DNA of 64,000 nt from Pusillimonas sp. TS35. GTDB taxonomy: Bacteria; Pseudomonadota; Gammaproteobacteria; Burkholderiales; Burkholderiaceae_B. Below the pieces are notes generated by a model. That model was not told the origin of the DNA. It searched no databases and worked only from the letters and a program-made list of their open reading frames with translations. The stretch is taken from assembly GCF_009857885.1 (NCBI RefSeq), contig NZ_WWER01000008.1:1-64000 (forward strand), in the 5' to 3' direction. This document shows, one piece after another, positions 7,891 to 18,656 of this stretch (the first letter of the stretch is position 1; each line of letters opens with the position of its first letter). The position numbers were made by a program, and so were the translations under genes.

Positions 7891-9052
7891 TTTTTTCTAC
7901 CACCTGCGCGCCCGCAAGCTGCCCGTTTCCGTGCAGGAGTACCTCACGCTACTCGAAGCGCTGCGCGCAGGCGTCATGCTTCCGTCCATCGACGATTTCT
8001 ATCATCTTGCCCGTATGACGCTGGTCAAGGACGAAACCCTGTTCGACCGCTACGACCAGGCTTTCGGCGAGTTCTACGGAAAGCTGGAAGCCGCCCTGCC
8101 CGAAGGAAAAGAAATACCGCTGGACTGGCTGCTCAAGCAGTTTCAAAAAAACCTCACGCCCGAAGAAAAAGCGGCCATCGAAAAGCACGGCTGGGACAAG
8201 CTGATGGAACTGTTCCGCCAGCGGCTTGAAGAACAGAAAGAGCGCCATGCCGGCGGCAATAAATGGATAGGCACCGGCGGCTCTTCGCCCTTCGGGCATG
8301 GTGGCTACCATCCCGAGGGCATACGCATTGGCGGGCCGTCCGCGGGCAACCGCACCGCGATAAAAGTATGGGAAAAACGCGAATACCGCGACTACGACGA
8401 TCAACAAACGCTGGGCACGCGCAATTTCAAGATGGCCCTGCGGCGCCTGCGTCGGTTCGCGCGCGAGGGCGCCGAGCTTGAACTCGACCTGGACGACACG
8501 ATACGCAGCACAGCCCGCAACGCTGGCCTGCTCGACCTGCAGATGGTGCCAGAGCGCCACAACATGGTAAAGGTGCTGATGCTCCTGGATGTCGGCGGCA
8601 GCATGGACGACCACATTGCCCGCGTCGAAGAGCTGTTCTCAGCCGCGCGCAGCGAATTCCGGCACCTGGAAGTTTTTTACTTCCACAACTGCCCCTACGA
8701 ATCACTGTGGCGCAACAACCGCCGCCGCAGCGCCGAACGCTTCGACACCTGGGACATCCTGCGCACCTACAACGACGACTGGCGCCTGATCATTGTGGGC
8801 GACGCCACCATGAGCCCCTACGAAATCCTGCAACCGGGCGGCTCAGTCGAGCATTACAACAAGGAATCGGGCGCGGCATGGCTGCAGCGCTTGCTGGATA
8901 ACTGGCCCAAGGCGGTCTGGCTTAATCCCGAGCCCGCCGGATACTGGCAATACAGGCAGTCCATTTCCATTATCCAGAACCTCATGGGCAATCGCATGTA
9001 CGGCGTCACCGTTAGCGGCCTCGAAGACGCCATGCGCGTGCTGTCTCGATAA
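7880..9052 (+). CDS. VWA domain protein, CoxE-like partner of MoxR
   Basis: This protein has 390 residues from the ATG at 7880; an in-frame TTG at 7868 is less likely because the family starts MLLDFFYHLR. The N-terminal half is helical and charged, with a Gly-rich linker (GTGGSSPFGHGGYHPEGIRIGG). The C-terminal half is a VWA-like domain. The metal-site motif reads DVGGS rather than DxSxS, a variant that may alter metal binding. Such proteins are cytoplasmic and are thought to work with MoxR ATPases in assembling cofactor-containing enzymes. It overlaps the preceding acetyltransferase gene. Confidence 0.85.
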   Translation: MLLDFFYHLRARKLPVSVQEYLTLLEALRAGVMLPSIDDFYHLARMTLVKDETLFDRYDQAFGEFYGKLEAALPEGKEIPLDWLLKQFQKNLTPEEKAAIEKHGWDKLMELFRQRLEEQKERHAGGNKWIGTGGSSPFGHGGYHPEGIRIGGPSAGNRTAIKVWEKREYRDYDDQQTLGTRNFKMALRRLRRFAREGAELELDLDDTIRSTARNAGLLDLQMVPERHNMVKVLMLLDVGGSMDDHIARVEELFSAARSEFRHLEVFYFHNCPYESLWRNNRRRSAERFDTWDILRTYNDDWRLIIVGDATMSPYEILQPGGSVEHYNKESGAAWLQRLLDNWPKAVWLNPEPAGYWQYRQSISIIQNLMGNRMYGVTVSGLEDAMRVLSR

Positions 9053-9147
9053 CACACCTATTGTTTCATGATGGGGCGCGCGCGCAGCCTCACGAAGCGG
9101 CGCGGCTATGGTAAAACGGGAGCACGCTTCTTACTCGGATATTGCGC

Positions 9148-12087
9148 ATGTTCTCCTTCTCGGCACCTACGCTCGTCCGCGCCGCGGCACTTGCGATCAT
9201 TGTCGTTCTGGCCGCACCAGTCCAGGCCAAAACAGGCACGCCTCCGACGGCGCCCGCCCCATCCGGGCAGAAGGCCAACGCAGCCCTTCCAGCGGGCGTC
9301 CAGCAGCTGCACACGGTCGAAGGGGTTACTGAATACAGCCTGCCCAATGGCCTGCGCGTGCTGCTGGCGCCTGATGCCTCCAAGCCCAGCACCACAGTGA
9401 ACATGACCTACCTGGTAGGTGCCCGCCAGGAAAACTACGGGCAGACAGGTATGGCGCACCTGCTCGAACATATGCTTTTTCGCGGCACACCGACGCTGCG
9501 CAATGCACTGGCCGAGTTCTCTCGCCGCGGCCTGGCGGCCAATGGCTCCACGTCTGGCGACCGCACCAATTACTATGCCAGCTTCGCCTCCAACCCCGAA
9601 ACGCTCAACTGGTATCTTGGCTGGCAGGCCGACGCCATGGTCAACTCGTTGATTGCGAAAGAAGACCTGGACGCCGAAATGACGGTGGTGCGCAACGAGA
9701 TGGAGCGCGGCGAAAACAACCCGTTCCAGATCCTGCTGCAAAAGATGCAGGCCACGGCCTATCAGTGGCACAACTACGGCCACAGTACTATCGGCGCTCG
9801 CTCCGACGTTGAAAACGTAGACGTCGGCCAATTGCGCGCCTTCTACAAAAAATACTATCAACCGGATAATGCGATATTGATCGTGACCGGCCGGTTCGAT
9901 GCCGCGGCGACCCTCAAGACCATCGCGACAGTGTTTGGCAAAATCCCTCGCCCCACCCGCACGTTGCCGCCCGAATACACGGTAGAGCCCATACAAGACG
10001 GCGAGCGCCTGGTAGCGCTGCGCCGCCACGGCGGCACGCCGTTGGTTGCAGCCCTGTACCATATCCCCGCAGCCGGCAGCCCCGACTACACGGCGCTCGA
10101 CCTGGGCGTAAACATCATTGCCGACACACCATCAGGCCGGCTGTACCATGCGTTGGTGCGCGAAAACCTCGCGGCCAGCGTGTTCGGTTTTGCGTCCGAT
10201 ATGAAGCAGCCGGGGTATGCGTTGTTCGGCGCCGAACTCGAACCAGGCATGGACCAGGCCAAGGCATTGGCCACGCTTACGGCCACACTTGAATCGGTGG
10301 CCGAGAAGCCTTTTACACAAGAAGACCTCGATCGTATCCGCAACAAATGGCTCTCGAACTGGAACCAGCTCTATGCCAACCCCGCCAAGCTCGCCAGCGT
10401 CCTGTCCGAGACATCCGCAGACGGTGACTGGCGCCTGTTCTTCCTGCAGCGCGACCAGGTCGAGGATATGAAGCTGGAGACGGTTCAGCGCGTCACCCAA
10501 GCATACCTAGTGGCCAGCAATCGTACTGCCGGCGAATACATCCCCACCGATAAACCCGAGCGCGCACCGGCCTCCGCCCCACCCGACTTCCAGGCGTTGT
10601 TCAAGGGCTACACCGGCAAACAGACGGGCCCGGCCAAGGCGGCCTTCGAGGCCACGCCCGAGCATATCGATGCGGCCACAGATCGCCAGCCGCTGGTACT
10701 ACCCAACGGCGAGGTCAAGCTGGCATTACTGCCCAAGCCTACACGCGGCGACCGTGTCGAGGCCAACCTCGAGCTGCATTTCGGCAACGCCGACAGCCTG
10801 AAAGGCCAACGCGAAGTCGCAGGCGCAGTTGCCGCGCTGCTCGACCAAGGCACCCCATCCCTGACTCGCCAACAGATTCAGGACAAATTCGACGCCCTGC
10901 AGGCGCAAGTCAGCTTCTCGGGTACCGGCGGCATTGTCTCGGTGAACATGTCCACCGTCAAAGCCCACCTTCCCGAGCTCGTTTCCGTGGTGTTGAACCT
11001 GCTGCGCGAGGCCGACTTCCCCAAGCAAGAGCTCATTGAATACCAGCGCCAAGCCAGCACAGCAATCAGCACGGCCATGTCCGAACCCAGCGCCCTGGCT
11101 TCCCGCGCCCTGGCGCGGCACGACAACCCCTGGGCGCCCGACGATGTCCGCTATACCCCCACCTTCGAAGAAGAGCGCAACCAGATTGCCGCGCTTACCC
11201 GCCAGCGACTGCAAAGCTTCCACAGCACCTTCTACGGCGCGGGCAATATCGAGTTCTCAGCCGTCGGCGCTTTCGAGCCTGACGCTATCCGCGAGGCGCT
11301 GACCAAGGGCCTGAAAGGCTGGCAGAAAGCCCCAGCCTACACCCGCCTTGACAACCCCTACCACGCGGTGCCCGCGGAGCGTTTCCATATCAACACACCA
11401 GACAAAGCCAATGCCTTCTACTTGGCCAAGATGCCCGTAAAGCTACAGGATACCGATCCGGACTTCCCAGCGCTTTACCTTGCAAACTACCTGCTCGGCT
11501 CGTCCGAAACGTCGCGTCTGTGGGAACGCATCCGCGTCAAGGAAGGCCTTTCCTACGACGTGCGCAGCCAATTGACTGCATCTTCGTTCGAGCCCTCGGG
11601 TAGTTGGGTTATTTACGCCATCCTCGCACCGCAGAACAGCAGGCAAGTCACCACGGCTGTCAACGAAGAGTTGCAGCGCTTGCTCGACCAAGGGTTCACA
11701 GACGACGAGGTCAAAGAAGGCGTGCGAGCGCTGCTCAACTATCGCAAGCTCGCCCGCGCCAATGATGCCACCCTATCGGCGGTGTGGCTCAATTACCTCG
11801 AGCTTGGGCGCACCTTCCAGTGGTCTGCTGATATCGACAAAGCCCTGCTGTCCCTCACGGCAAAACAAGTCAACGATACGATACGGCGCTGGCTGCAACC
11901 CAACGCATTCAGCGTGGCGCTGGCGGCAGATGCCTCCAAGCAGGGCGAAAAGGCGCCTCCTGTGCCGGCCGAGCCTGGGCGGGCCCCCGAACCTGCGCCT
12001 GGCCCCGCGCCCGCGGCCGCTCCCACGCCGGGGCCAACGGCCCCGCCCGCGCCAACCGGCACCGCCCAACCTTCCGCTGCCAAATAA
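9148..12087 (+). CDS. Periplasmic M16-family zinc metalloprotease (two-domain)
   Basis: This large pitrilysin-type protein has 979 residues from the ATG at 9148; a TTG at 9142 is also possible. It has a Sec signal peptide (APTLVRAAALAIIVVLAAPVQA), an N-terminal catalytic M16 half with the inverted zinc motif HLLEH (about residues 104-108) and the downstream glutamate in MTVVRNEMERGENN, and an inactive second half (from about 540) with the M16_C signature near RIRVKEGLSYDVRSQ. The last 45 residues are a Pro/Ala-rich tail, unusual for the family and possibly a linker or wall-spanning segment. It is probably secreted to the periplasm and degrades peptides or signal sequences. It is single-gene, with a terminator after it. 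Confidence 0.9.
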   Translation: MFSFSAPTLVRAAALAIIVVLAAPVQAKTGTPPTAPAPSGQKANAALPAGVQQLHTVEGVTEYSLPNGLRVLLAPDASKPSTTVNMTYLVGARQENYGQTGMAHLLEHMLFRGTPTLRNALAEFSRRGLAANGSTSGDRTNYYASFASNPETLNWYLGWQADAMVNSLIAKEDLDAEMTVVRNEMERGENNPFQILLQKMQATAYQWHNYGHSTIGARSDVENVDVGQLRAFYKKYYQPDNAILIVTGRFDAAATLKTIATVFGKIPRPTRTLPPEYTVEPIQDGERLVALRRHGGTPLVAALYHIPAAGSPDYTALDLGVNIIADTPSGRLYHALVRENLAASVFGFASDMKQPGYALFGAELEPGMDQAKALATLTATLESVAEKPFTQEDLDRIRNKWLSNWNQLYANPAKLASVLSETSADGDWRLFFLQRDQVEDMKLETVQRVTQAYLVASNRTAGEYIPTDKPERAPASAPPDFQALFKGYTGKQTGPAKAAFEATPEHIDAATDRQPLVLPNGEVKLALLPKPTRGDRVEANLELHFGNADSLKGQREVAGAVAALLDQGTPSLTRQQIQDKFDALQAQVSFSGTGGIVSVNMSTVKAHLPELVSVVLNLLREADFPKQELIEYQRQASTAISTAMSEPSALASRALARHDNPWAPDDVRYTPTFEEERNQIAALTRQRLQSFHSTFYGAGNIEFSAVGAFEPDAIREALTKGLKGWQKAPAYTRLDNPYHAVPAERFHINTPDKANAFYLAKMPVKLQDTDPDFPALYLANYLLGSSETSRLWERIRVKEGLSYDVRSQLTASSFEPSGSWVIYAILAPQNSRQVTTAVNEELQRLLDQGFTDDEVKEGVRALLNYRKLARANDATLSAVWLNYLELGRTFQWSADIDKALLSLTAKQVNDTIRRWLQPNAFSVALAADASKQGEKAPPVPAEPGRAPEPAPGPAPAAAPTPGPTAPPAPTGTAQPSAAK

Positions 12088-12274
12088 CAGCGGGCGTCAT
12101 ACATTTACAGGCGGGCCACCCCAAGCAGTTCAGTCCCGCCTGTCGCTGTCCACACTACCCGCATGCGGCATCGGCGATCACCAGGGCCGCTAAAGCCAAA
12201 TACCACGCGCTGGGCGGTATGAAGCAAGCCAAGGGGCAAGAAACAAGGCAGGCTGCAAGCAAGACTACGCACGT

Positions 12275-12306
12275 CAAAAGGCCGCGCTCATTGGCGCGGC
12301 CTTTTG
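12275..12306. terminator. Bidirectional terminator between M16 protease and dnaJ
   Basis: A perfect 13-bp stem (arms 12275-12287 and 12294-12306) has a GC-rich core (GGCCGCGC) flanked by AAAA on one side and TTTT on the other. It can end transcription from both directions and is the only candidate terminator after dnaJ. Confidence 0.85.
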
Positions 12307-12372
12307 CATACAGCAGATAACGCATTACTTCTCAACGCCCCCTAAGCCCGGCAATCCCGGGCCAGGTTTTTC

Positions 12373-13491
12373 TCAGGCGAAGAAATCCTTCACCCTGTCC
12401 TTCCAGGACTTGCTGCCAGGCGAGTGCTTGTCGCCGCCCTGTTCCAACGATGTCTCGAACTGGCGCAACAGCTTTTTCTGGTCTTCGGACAGCCTGACCG
12501 GTGTCTCGACGGAAACATGGCAATAGAGATCGCCCGGATAGCTGCCACGCACCCCCTTGATACCCTTGCCGCGCAGGCGGAACGTCTTGCCCGACTGCGT
12601 GCCCTCGGGGATCGTGATTGCCCCTTTGCCAGCCAGCGTAGGCACCTCAAGCTCACCACCGAGCGCCGCGGTAGTGAACGGTATCGTCAACTCGCAATGC
12701 AGATCGTCACCGTCCCGCTGGAAAATAGCATGTCGCTTGATGTGGATCTCGACATAGAGATCCCCCGGTGGCCCGCCGTTCAGACCCGGTTCGCCATTGC
12801 CGCTGGAGCGGATGCGCATGCCGTCGTCAATGCCAGCCGGGATCTTGACCTGCAGCGTTTTGTTTTTGCGTACACGGCCCACGCCATCGCATGCATTGCA
12901 AGGATCCGTGATCTCTTTGCCCGTACCGTGGCAGGTGGGGCATGTTTGCTGCACGCTAAAAAAGCCTTGCTGCATACGAACCGCGCCCGAACCACCGCAG
13001 GTATGGCAGGTTTTGGGCTGAGTACCGGGCTTGGCGCCCGAACCGTGACAGACCTCACAGTTTTCCCAACTGGGCACACGGATCTCGGTATCGAAACCAT
13101 GCGCTGCCTGTTCCAGAGAAATATCGAGCGAGTATTTGAGATCGGCGCCGCGATATACCTGCGGCCCGCCGCCACGGCGGCCTCCACCGAAGATTTCGCC
13201 AAAAATATCGCCGAAAGCATCCGCGAACCCAGCACCGCCCATGCCGGCGCCCATGCCTGCATTGGGGTCAACGCCCGCATGGCCGAAGCGGTCATAGGCC
13301 CCGCGCTTTTCCTCATCGGACAGCATCTCGTAGGCTTCTTTGGCCTCTTTGAATTTCTCTTCCGCCTCTTTGCTGCCCGGGTTGCGGTCCGGGTGATACT
13401 TCATTGCGAGCTTGCGGTAGGCTTTCTTGAGTTCGTCATCGGAGGCGTTCTTTGCCACCCCGAGGACTTCGTAATAATCGCGTTTTGCCAT
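12373..13491 (-). CDS. dnaJ: Chaperone protein DnaJ
   Basis: This 372-residue Hsp40 co-chaperone stimulates the ATPase of DnaK and delivers unfolded clients. An N-terminal J domain (residues 1-70) carries the HPD motif in KYHPDRNP. A Gly-rich linker ([11 protein letters not shown]) follows, then a zinc domain with four CxxCxGxG-type repeats ([32 protein letters not shown]) and the C-terminal substrate-binding domains. Length and all motifs are standard. It is the last gene of the leftward grpE-dnaK-dnaJ group, 148 bases after dnaK, with no visible heat-shock promoter of its own. Confidence 0.98.
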   Translation of the reverse strand: MAKRDYYEVLGVAKNASDDELKKAYRKLAMKYHPDRNPGSKEAEEKFKEAKEAYEMLSDEEKRGAYDRFGHAGVDPNAGMGAGMGGAGFADAFGDIFGEIFGGGRRGGGPQVYRGADLKYSLDISLEQAAHGFDTEIRVPSWENCEVCHGSGAKPGTQPKTCHTCGGSGAVRMQQGFFSVQQTCPTCHGTGKEITDPCNACDGVGRVRKNKTLQVKIPAGIDDGMRIRSSGNGEPGLNGGPPGDLYVEIHIKRHAIFQRDGDDLHCELTIPFTTAALGGELEVPTLAGKGAITIPEGTQSGKTFRLRGKGIKGVRGSYPGDLYCHVSVETPVRLSEDQKKLLRQFETSLEQGGDKHSPGSKSWKDRVKDFFA

Positions 13492-13639
13492 GAGTCGTGC
13501 TTGTGTCTAGGGCGTTGCCGGGCCTGTGGAACAGCCCGCCCGCGCTGCGGTATGTCGCCGCGCTTCGTCGGAACAAGAATGCCCGATTTCCGGCGCAATG
13601 CCAGAAACCGGGCCCGAAAACCGCTAATTGCCGGCTTTC

Positions 13640-15562
13640 TTACTGGTCGCGCTTGACTTCTTTGAAGTCCGCATCAACCACATCGTCGTCAGCGGGCTTG
13701 GCCTGCTCCGGCGCAGCCTGCTGCGCCGCCGCCTGAGCCTGCATATCGGCATACATCTTCTCGCCCAGCTTCTGCGCCGCGTTCGTCAGCGCCTCGACCT
13801 TGGCATCGATAGCCGCCTTGTCACCGTCCTTCAACGTCGCTTCGAGGTCTTTCAGGGCGTTTTCGATGGCTTCCTTCTCGGACGCCTCCAGCTTGTCGCC
13901 GTGCTCTTCCAGCGACTTGCGGGTGGAGTGCATCAGTGCGTCGGCCTGGTTGCGCGTAAGCGCCAGTTCGGCCAGACGGTGGTCTTCCTCGGCGTTCGCC
14001 TCGGCGTCCTTCACCATGCGCTCGATCTCGTCGTCGGTCAGCCCGGAGTTCGCCTTGATAGTGATCTTGTTTTCTTTGCCCGTACCCTTGTCTTTGGCGG
14101 ACACGTGCAGGATGCCGTTGGCGTCGATGTCGAACGTGACTTCGATCTGGGGCACGCCGCGGCCTGCAGGGGGAATGCCTTCGAGGTTGAACTCACCCAG
14201 GCCCTTGTTGCCGGCGGCGATTTCACGCTCGCCCTGGAACACCTTGATGGTCACTGCAGGCTGGTTGTCGTCGGCCGTGGAGAACACTTGCGAGAACCGG
14301 GTAGGGATCGTGGTGTTCTTCTGGATCATCTTGGTCATCACGCCGCCCAGGGTTTCGATACCCAGGGAAAGCGGGGTGACGTCGAGCAGCAGGACGTCTT
14401 TGCGTTCGCCGGACAGCACAGAACCCTGGATCGCGGCACCCGCGGCAACTGCTTCGTCGGGGTTGATGTCTTTACGCGGATCGCGGCCGAAGAACTCCTT
14501 GACCTTTTCCTGCACCTTGGGCATGCGGGTCATCCCGCCGACCAGGATTACATCGTCGATCTCGGAAACCTTGACGCCCGCATCCTTGATGGCGATGCGG
14601 CAGGGCTCGATGGTGCGCTCGATCAGTTCCTCGACCAGCGCTTCCAGCTTGGCGCGCGTGATCTTGAGGTTCAGGTGCTTCGGACCGGATGCATCGGCCG
14701 TGATGTACGGCAGGTTGATCTCGGTCTGCTGCGTGGACGAGAGTTCGATCTTGGCTTTCTCGGCGGCTTCTTTCAGGCGCTGCAGGGCCAGTACGTCTTT
14801 CGACAGGTCGACGCCGCTTTCCTTCTTGAATTCGGCAATGATGTAGTCGATGATGCGCTGGTCGAAGTCTTCGCCACCCAGGAAAGTGTCGCCGTTGGTC
14901 GACAGCACCTCGAATTGCTTCTCGCCGTCTACGTCGGCGATCTCGATGATGGAAACGTCGAACGTGCCGCCGCCGAGGTCATACACCACGATCTTGCGGT
15001 CGCCCTTCTCGGATTTATCGAGGCCGAAGGCCAGTGCAGCAGCCGTGGGCTCGTTGATAATGCGCTTGACGTCCAGGCCCGCGATGCGGCCGGCGTCTTT
15101 GGTGGCCTGGCGCTGGCTGTCGTTGAAGTAGGCGGGTACGGTGATGACCGCCTCGGTGACTTCTTCACCCAGGTAGTCTTCCGCCGTTTTCTTCATCTTG
15201 CGCAGCACGTCGGCAGACACCTGCGGAGGCGCGAGCTTCTTGCCTTGCGCTTCAACCCAGGCGTCGCCATTGTCGGCCTTGATGATGCTATAGGGCATCA
15301 GGTGGATGTCTTTTTGCACCGCTTTCTCGTCGAACTTGCGGCCGATCAGGCGCTTGACGGCGAACAGCGTGTTCTTGGGGTTGGTGACCGCCTGGCGCTT
15401 GGCGGGCGCGCCAACGAGGATTTCGCCGTCCTGCATGTAGGCGACGATGGAAGGCGTAGTACGCGCACCTTCGGCGTTTTCGATGATCTTGACGTTGCCG
15501 CCGTCCATGATGGCGACACAGCTGTTGGTGGTGCCAAGGTCAATACCAATAATCTTGCCCAT
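13640..15562 (-). CDS. dnaK: Chaperone protein DnaK (Hsp70)
   Basis: This 640-residue ATP-driven chaperone binds exposed hydrophobic segments, working with DnaJ and GrpE. The N-terminal ATPase signature [14 protein letters not shown], the phosphate loop [15 protein letters not shown] and the linker [25 protein letters not shown] are all present, followed by the substrate-binding domain and a disordered end ([15 protein letters not shown]) typical of proteobacterial DnaK. A sigma-32-like promoter is visible in the grpE-dnaK gap. A long opposite-strand open frame covers the gene and is judged a composition artefact. Confidence 0.99.
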   Translation of the reverse strand: MGKIIGIDLGTTNSCVAIMDGGNVKIIENAEGARTTPSIVAYMQDGEILVGAPAKRQAVTNPKNTLFAVKRLIGRKFDEKAVQKDIHLMPYSIIKADNGDAWVEAQGKKLAPPQVSADVLRKMKKTAEDYLGEEVTEAVITVPAYFNDSQRQATKDAGRIAGLDVKRIINEPTAAALAFGLDKSEKGDRKIVVYDLGGGTFDVSIIEIADVDGEKQFEVLSTNGDTFLGGEDFDQRIIDYIIAEFKKESGVDLSKDVLALQRLKEAAEKAKIELSSTQQTEINLPYITADASGPKHLNLKITRAKLEALVEELIERTIEPCRIAIKDAGVKVSEIDDVILVGGMTRMPKVQEKVKEFFGRDPRKDINPDEAVAAGAAIQGSVLSGERKDVLLLDVTPLSLGIETLGGVMTKMIQKNTTIPTRFSQVFSTADDNQPAVTIKVFQGEREIAAGNKGLGEFNLEGIPPAGRGVPQIEVTFDIDANGILHVSAKDKGTGKENKITIKANSGLTDDEIERMVKDAEANAEEDHRLAELALTRNQADALMHSTRKSLEEHGDKLEASEKEAIENALKDLEATLKDGDKAAIDAKVEALTNAAQKLGEKMYADMQAQAAAQQAAPEQAKPADDDVVDADFKEVKRDQ

Positions 15563-15615
15563 AGTGATGTAACCTTAAAAAATATTCTTGATTCGTTAAA
15601 ACCCTGATGAATGCT

Positions 15616-15644
15616 ATGTGGGGCCCATCGTTGCTGATTTCAAG
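15616..15644 (-). promoter_or_regulatory. Sigma-32-like heat-shock promoter before dnaK
   Basis: On the minus strand CTTGAAA (15644-15638) is followed after 14 bases by CCCCACAT (15623-15616), close to the RpoH consensus CTTGAAA-N13-15-CCCCATNT. Predicted transcription would start near 15609, about 47 bases ahead of dnaK. Confidence 0.7.
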
Positions 15645-15684
15645 GCCCGGGCCGCGCAATTTGCATACCGCGCGGCCGCCGCAG

Positions 15685-16263
15685 TCATTCGGGCTGGCCT
15701 GACGACACAGTGACCAGCGCGGGCCGCAGCACACGGTCGGCGATGGTGTAGCCCTTTTGCAGCGTCTGAGCCACGGCGCCCTCGGGTTGCTCAGATGGCA
15801 CCGACGAAATGGCCTGGTGCATGTGCGGGTCGAAGCGGTCACCGGGCGCCGGCGCGACCTCTTTCATGGCATTGCGCTCGAAAGCGCTTACCAACTGGCG
15901 CAGTGTGGCTTCCACGCCTTCCTTCCACGCCTCGGCCGTCTGACCAGACAAGGCCAGCGCCGCCTCGAGGCTGTCTTTGACCGGAATCAGGCTTTCGGCG
16001 AAGGATTCGGTGCCGAACTTGCGCGCCTTGGACACGTCGTCTTGTGCGCGGCGGCGGATGTTCTCGACTTCGGCGCGAGCACGCAGCAGATCGTCGTGGT
16101 AGCGGGCCACCTGTTCCTGGGCTTCCGCCAGCAGGGCGGCCAAATCTTCCTGGGGGGCTTCCGATTGGTCGCCCGCTGCGCCTTCGTTGACTTCAAGCTG
16201 CTCGGACGTATCTACGGACGGCTCCTGCTGCTTGGGATCGACGGGTTCGTTGGGTGACGGCAT
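15685..16263 (-). CDS. grpE: Nucleotide exchange factor GrpE
   Basis: This 192-residue exchange factor releases ADP from DnaK. The N-terminal 50 residues are acidic and low complexity. A long coiled coil follows ([32 protein letters not shown]), then the family signature in the C-terminal beta domain ([10 protein letters not shown]...[26 protein letters not shown]). Size and layout are normal. It heads the grpE-dnaK-dnaJ group and has a strong sigma-32-like promoter about 110 bases upstream. Confidence 0.97.
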   Translation of the reverse strand: MPSPNEPVDPKQQEPSVDTSEQLEVNEGAAGDQSEAPQEDLAALLAEAQEQVARYHDDLLRARAEVENIRRRAQDDVSKARKFGTESFAESLIPVKDSLEAALALSGQTAEAWKEGVEATLRQLVSAFERNAMKEVAPAPGDRFDPHMHQAISSVPSEQPEGAVAQTLQKGYTIADRVLRPALVTVSSGQPE

Positions 16264-16576
16264 ATAAATCTCCGGAATCTGCGAAATGATGTTGTAACTA
16301 TTTGATCTGACAGAACAATGGGGGCTATGCCCCCGGTTCAGACTGCCATGTGATGGATCACAATGTCATCATGATGGGGACAAAGCAGACACTTTCAAGC
16401 CCCGAAAGGGGAAATTTTGTTCGCCTGCGCCGCTGCCGAGGCACTGGCAGGGCCTGGCGGCCGGACGCTGCAGGTATGCACTACCTGCGCACTACCCCAG
16501 CACCGCCTTATATACGACATCCGGCACAACATCCAATATCGCGGGGCTGCCCTTTACCACGGGGCAAGCTTCGCGC
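16264..16576 (-). promoter_or_regulatory. hemH-grpE intergenic region with leader hairpin
   Basis: This gap holds the grpE heat-shock promoter (16372-16399) and, in the untranslated leader, a GGGGGC-tat-GCCCCC hairpin at 16320-16334 that could influence translation or termination. No CIRCE element was found even though hrcA is nearby. No gene is supported in 16400-16576. Confidence 0.6.
16372..16399 (-). promoter_or_regulatory. Sigma-32-like heat-shock promoter before grpE
   Basis: CTTGAAA (16399-16393) and CCCCATCA (16379-16372) are 13 bases apart on the minus strand, an almost exact RpoH promoter. The start of transcription would be near 16365, giving a leader of about 100 bases. Confidence 0.82.
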
Positions 16577-17656
16577 CTACTGTTGCGGGGATGATGCGGA
16601 CGTGGGCATCCAGCCGCCCAAATGCTGACGGATCAACCCGGCCAGGCTGGCGCCCCAGGTCGGGTCGCCATTCAGGCATGGGATATAGCGGAACTCGCTG
16701 CCACCTTCGTGTATGAATGCGTCGCGACACTGCATCTGGATTTCTTCGAGTGTTTCGATGCAATCAGCCAAGAAGCCCGGGCACATGACGTCTACACGCC
16801 GCACACCCTGCCTCGCCCACTGGCGCAACGTAGGTTCGGTATATGGCTGCAGCCATTCCTGCGCTCCGAAGCGGCTCTGGAACGCCACGTGCACCCGCTC
16901 GCCGTCTGCCCCCAGTGCTTGGCGCAAGTGCTGCGCGGTCTCGAGGCAATCGCGGCGATAAGGATCGCCCTGCTCTACCGTGACACGCGGCAGACCATGA
17001 AAACTGAGCAGCAGGCGGTCGGGCACGCCATTGGCCTGCCAATGCGCGCGCACGGATTGCGCCAGCGCCTGTATGTAGCCAGGCAGCACGTTATAGCGCT
17101 TGATGAAGCGCAGCTCGGGCTGGTTGCGCAGCCTGGCTGCATACTCGGCTACCTTGTCTACGGCGGTAGCTGTGGTGCTGGCCGCATACTGGGGATACAT
17201 CGGAACGACCAGCATACGCTCGCAGCCTTGCGCACGAAGCTCGTCCATGGCCGAAGCCACCGAGGGGGAGCCATAGCGCATGCCCAGGGCCACGCAGGCG
17301 TCTAGGCCTTGGCCCGCAAGATTCATACGCACCTGGCTGGCCAAGGCCTCACTCCAGACCAGCAGAGGCGAGCCCTGCTCTAGCCAGATTTCGCGATAAC
17401 GCGGGGCCAGCGCCGTGGGCCGCCGCACAAGGATGATGCCACGCAGAATAATCTGCCATATCCACTGGGGGATCTCGATGACGCGTGGATCGGACAGAAA
17501 CTCGGCCAGATAGCGCCGGATTGCCTTGGGCGTGGGCGCATCAGGCGTGCCCAGGTTGATGAGCAGGACACCAATGGGGCCTGGCGCATGCGGCGGCGGC
17601 GCGTCGCTGAATGCATGTGGATCAGCGGCCTCGGGGAGAAAACGGGATTTAAGCAT
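16577..17656 (-). CDS. hemH: Ferrochelatase
   Basis: This 359-residue enzyme inserts Fe(II) into protoporphyrin IX, the last step of haem b synthesis, at the inner face of the membrane. Family landmarks are [33 protein letters not shown] near the N-terminus, [15 protein letters not shown], the catalytic-histidine segment LLLSFHGLP, and the C-terminal [15 protein letters not shown] carrying the conserved glutamates. It overlaps hrcA by 8 bases and so is probably translated from the same message. It is separated from grpE by 313 bases. Confidence 0.97.
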   Translation of the reverse strand: MLKSRFLPEAADPHAFSDAPPPHAPGPIGVLLINLGTPDAPTPKAIRRYLAEFLSDPRVIEIPQWIWQIILRGIILVRRPTALAPRYREIWLEQGSPLLVWSEALASQVRMNLAGQGLDACVALGMRYGSPSVASAMDELRAQGCERMLVVPMYPQYAASTTATAVDKVAEYAARLRNQPELRFIKRYNVLPGYIQALAQSVRAHWQANGVPDRLLLSFHGLPRVTVEQGDPYRRDCLETAQHLRQALGADGERVHVAFQSRFGAQEWLQPYTEPTLRQWARQGVRRVDVMCPGFLADCIETLEEIQMQCRDAFIHEGGSEFRYIPCLNGDPTWGASLAGLIRQHLGGWMPTSASSPQQ

Positions 17657-18656
17657 TGTGGCTGAGTGCGTTGGAAAGCAAGCGGGCAGTGATATCTACG
17701 ATGGGAATGACACGCTCGTATGCCATCCGCGAGGGGCCGATAACGCCCAATGTGCCAACGATGTTGCCATCCACCCCGTACGGGGCAGTGATGACGGATA
17801 CGTCTTCCATCGGCACCAGTCGGGAATCGCCGCCGATGTAGATTTGTACACCCTGCGCACGGCTGGACACATCCAGAAGCTGAAGCAATTCGGTTTTTTT
17901 CTCGAACATCGAGAACATATTGCGCAGGCGTGTCATGTCTGATGCGATTTCCGACACATCGAGCAGTTTGCTTTCGCCCGAGATAACCAGCGCATCGTCA
18001 TCATCGTCTTCGGCGGTGCCGGCCTCGACAGCCGCTTGCATCAGCCGGGAGATATCAGCCTGCAGAGAAGAGAGCTCTTGCGTGAGCATGGCCCGCACCT
18101 CGGAGAACGATTTGCCCGAAAAGTGCTGATTGAAGAAATTGCTGGCCTCGAGCAGTTCCTGCTCGGGGTAATCGCGCTGCACAAACAGGATGCGGTTTTG
18201 CACGTCGCCGTCAGGGGTGACGATGATGAGCAGCACGCGGCGCCCCGATAGACGAATGAATTCGATCTGGCGGAAGACCTGCGCGCGCTTGGGGGCCAGC
18301 ACCACGCCGGCAAACTGCGTAAGGTTGGACAGCAGCGCCGCCGCCGCGTTGACAGCCCGGCTGGGCTCGGCCGCCGGCAGCATCTCGCGGATCTGCGTGG
18401 ACGGCAGCACCTCGAAACGCTGCACCGCCAACAAGCGATCGACGAATATGCGATACCCCTTGGGCGTGGGTACGCGGCCTGCGGATGTGTGCGGGCTGTG
18501 TATCAGGCCTAGATCTTCGAGATCGGCCATTACATTGCGGATGGTGGCCGGCGAAAGATCGAACATCTTCGAAAGCGTGCGCGAGCCGACTGGCTGGCCA
18601 TCAGCAATGTAACGTTCTATGAGCGCCTTGAGCAGCGCATTGGCTCGGTCATCCAT
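17649..18656 (-). CDS. hrcA: Heat-inducible transcription repressor HrcA
   Basis: This 335-residue repressor normally binds CIRCE inverted repeats and controls groESL-type chaperone operons. The N-terminal winged helix spans residues 1-80 ([42 protein letters not shown]). A GAF-like domain follows, and the C-terminus has the typical [25 protein letters not shown]. No CIRCE site is evident near it or before grpE, so its targets are probably outside the window while grpE-dnaK use sigma-32. It overlaps hemH downstream and is divergent from nadK. Confidence 0.96.
   Translation of the reverse strand: MDDRANALLKALIERYIADGQPVGSRTLSKMFDLSPATIRNVMADLEDLGLIHSPHTSAGRVPTPKGYRIFVDRLLAVQRFEVLPSTQIREMLPAAEPSRAVNAAAALLSNLTQFAGVVLAPKRAQVFRQIEFIRLSGRRVLLIIVTPDGDVQNRILFVQRDYPEQELLEASNFFNQHFSGKSFSEVRAMLTQELSSLQADISRLMQAAVEAGTAEDDDDDALVISGESKLLDVSEIASDMTRLRNMFSMFEKKTELLQLLDVSSRAQGVQIYIGGDSRLVPMEDVSVITAPYGVDGNIVGTLGVIGPSRMAYERVIPIVDITARLLSNALSHNA

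Noticed and set aside
12424-13656. A 410-codon plus-strand frame opposite dnaJ
   Set aside because: Shadow of dnaJ; no family resemblance.
13628-15607. A 659-codon open frame on the plus strand opposite dnaK
   Set aside because: Long antisense frames over dnaK are a known artefact of its codon use in GC-rich genomes; there is no recognisable domain and dnaK is certain.
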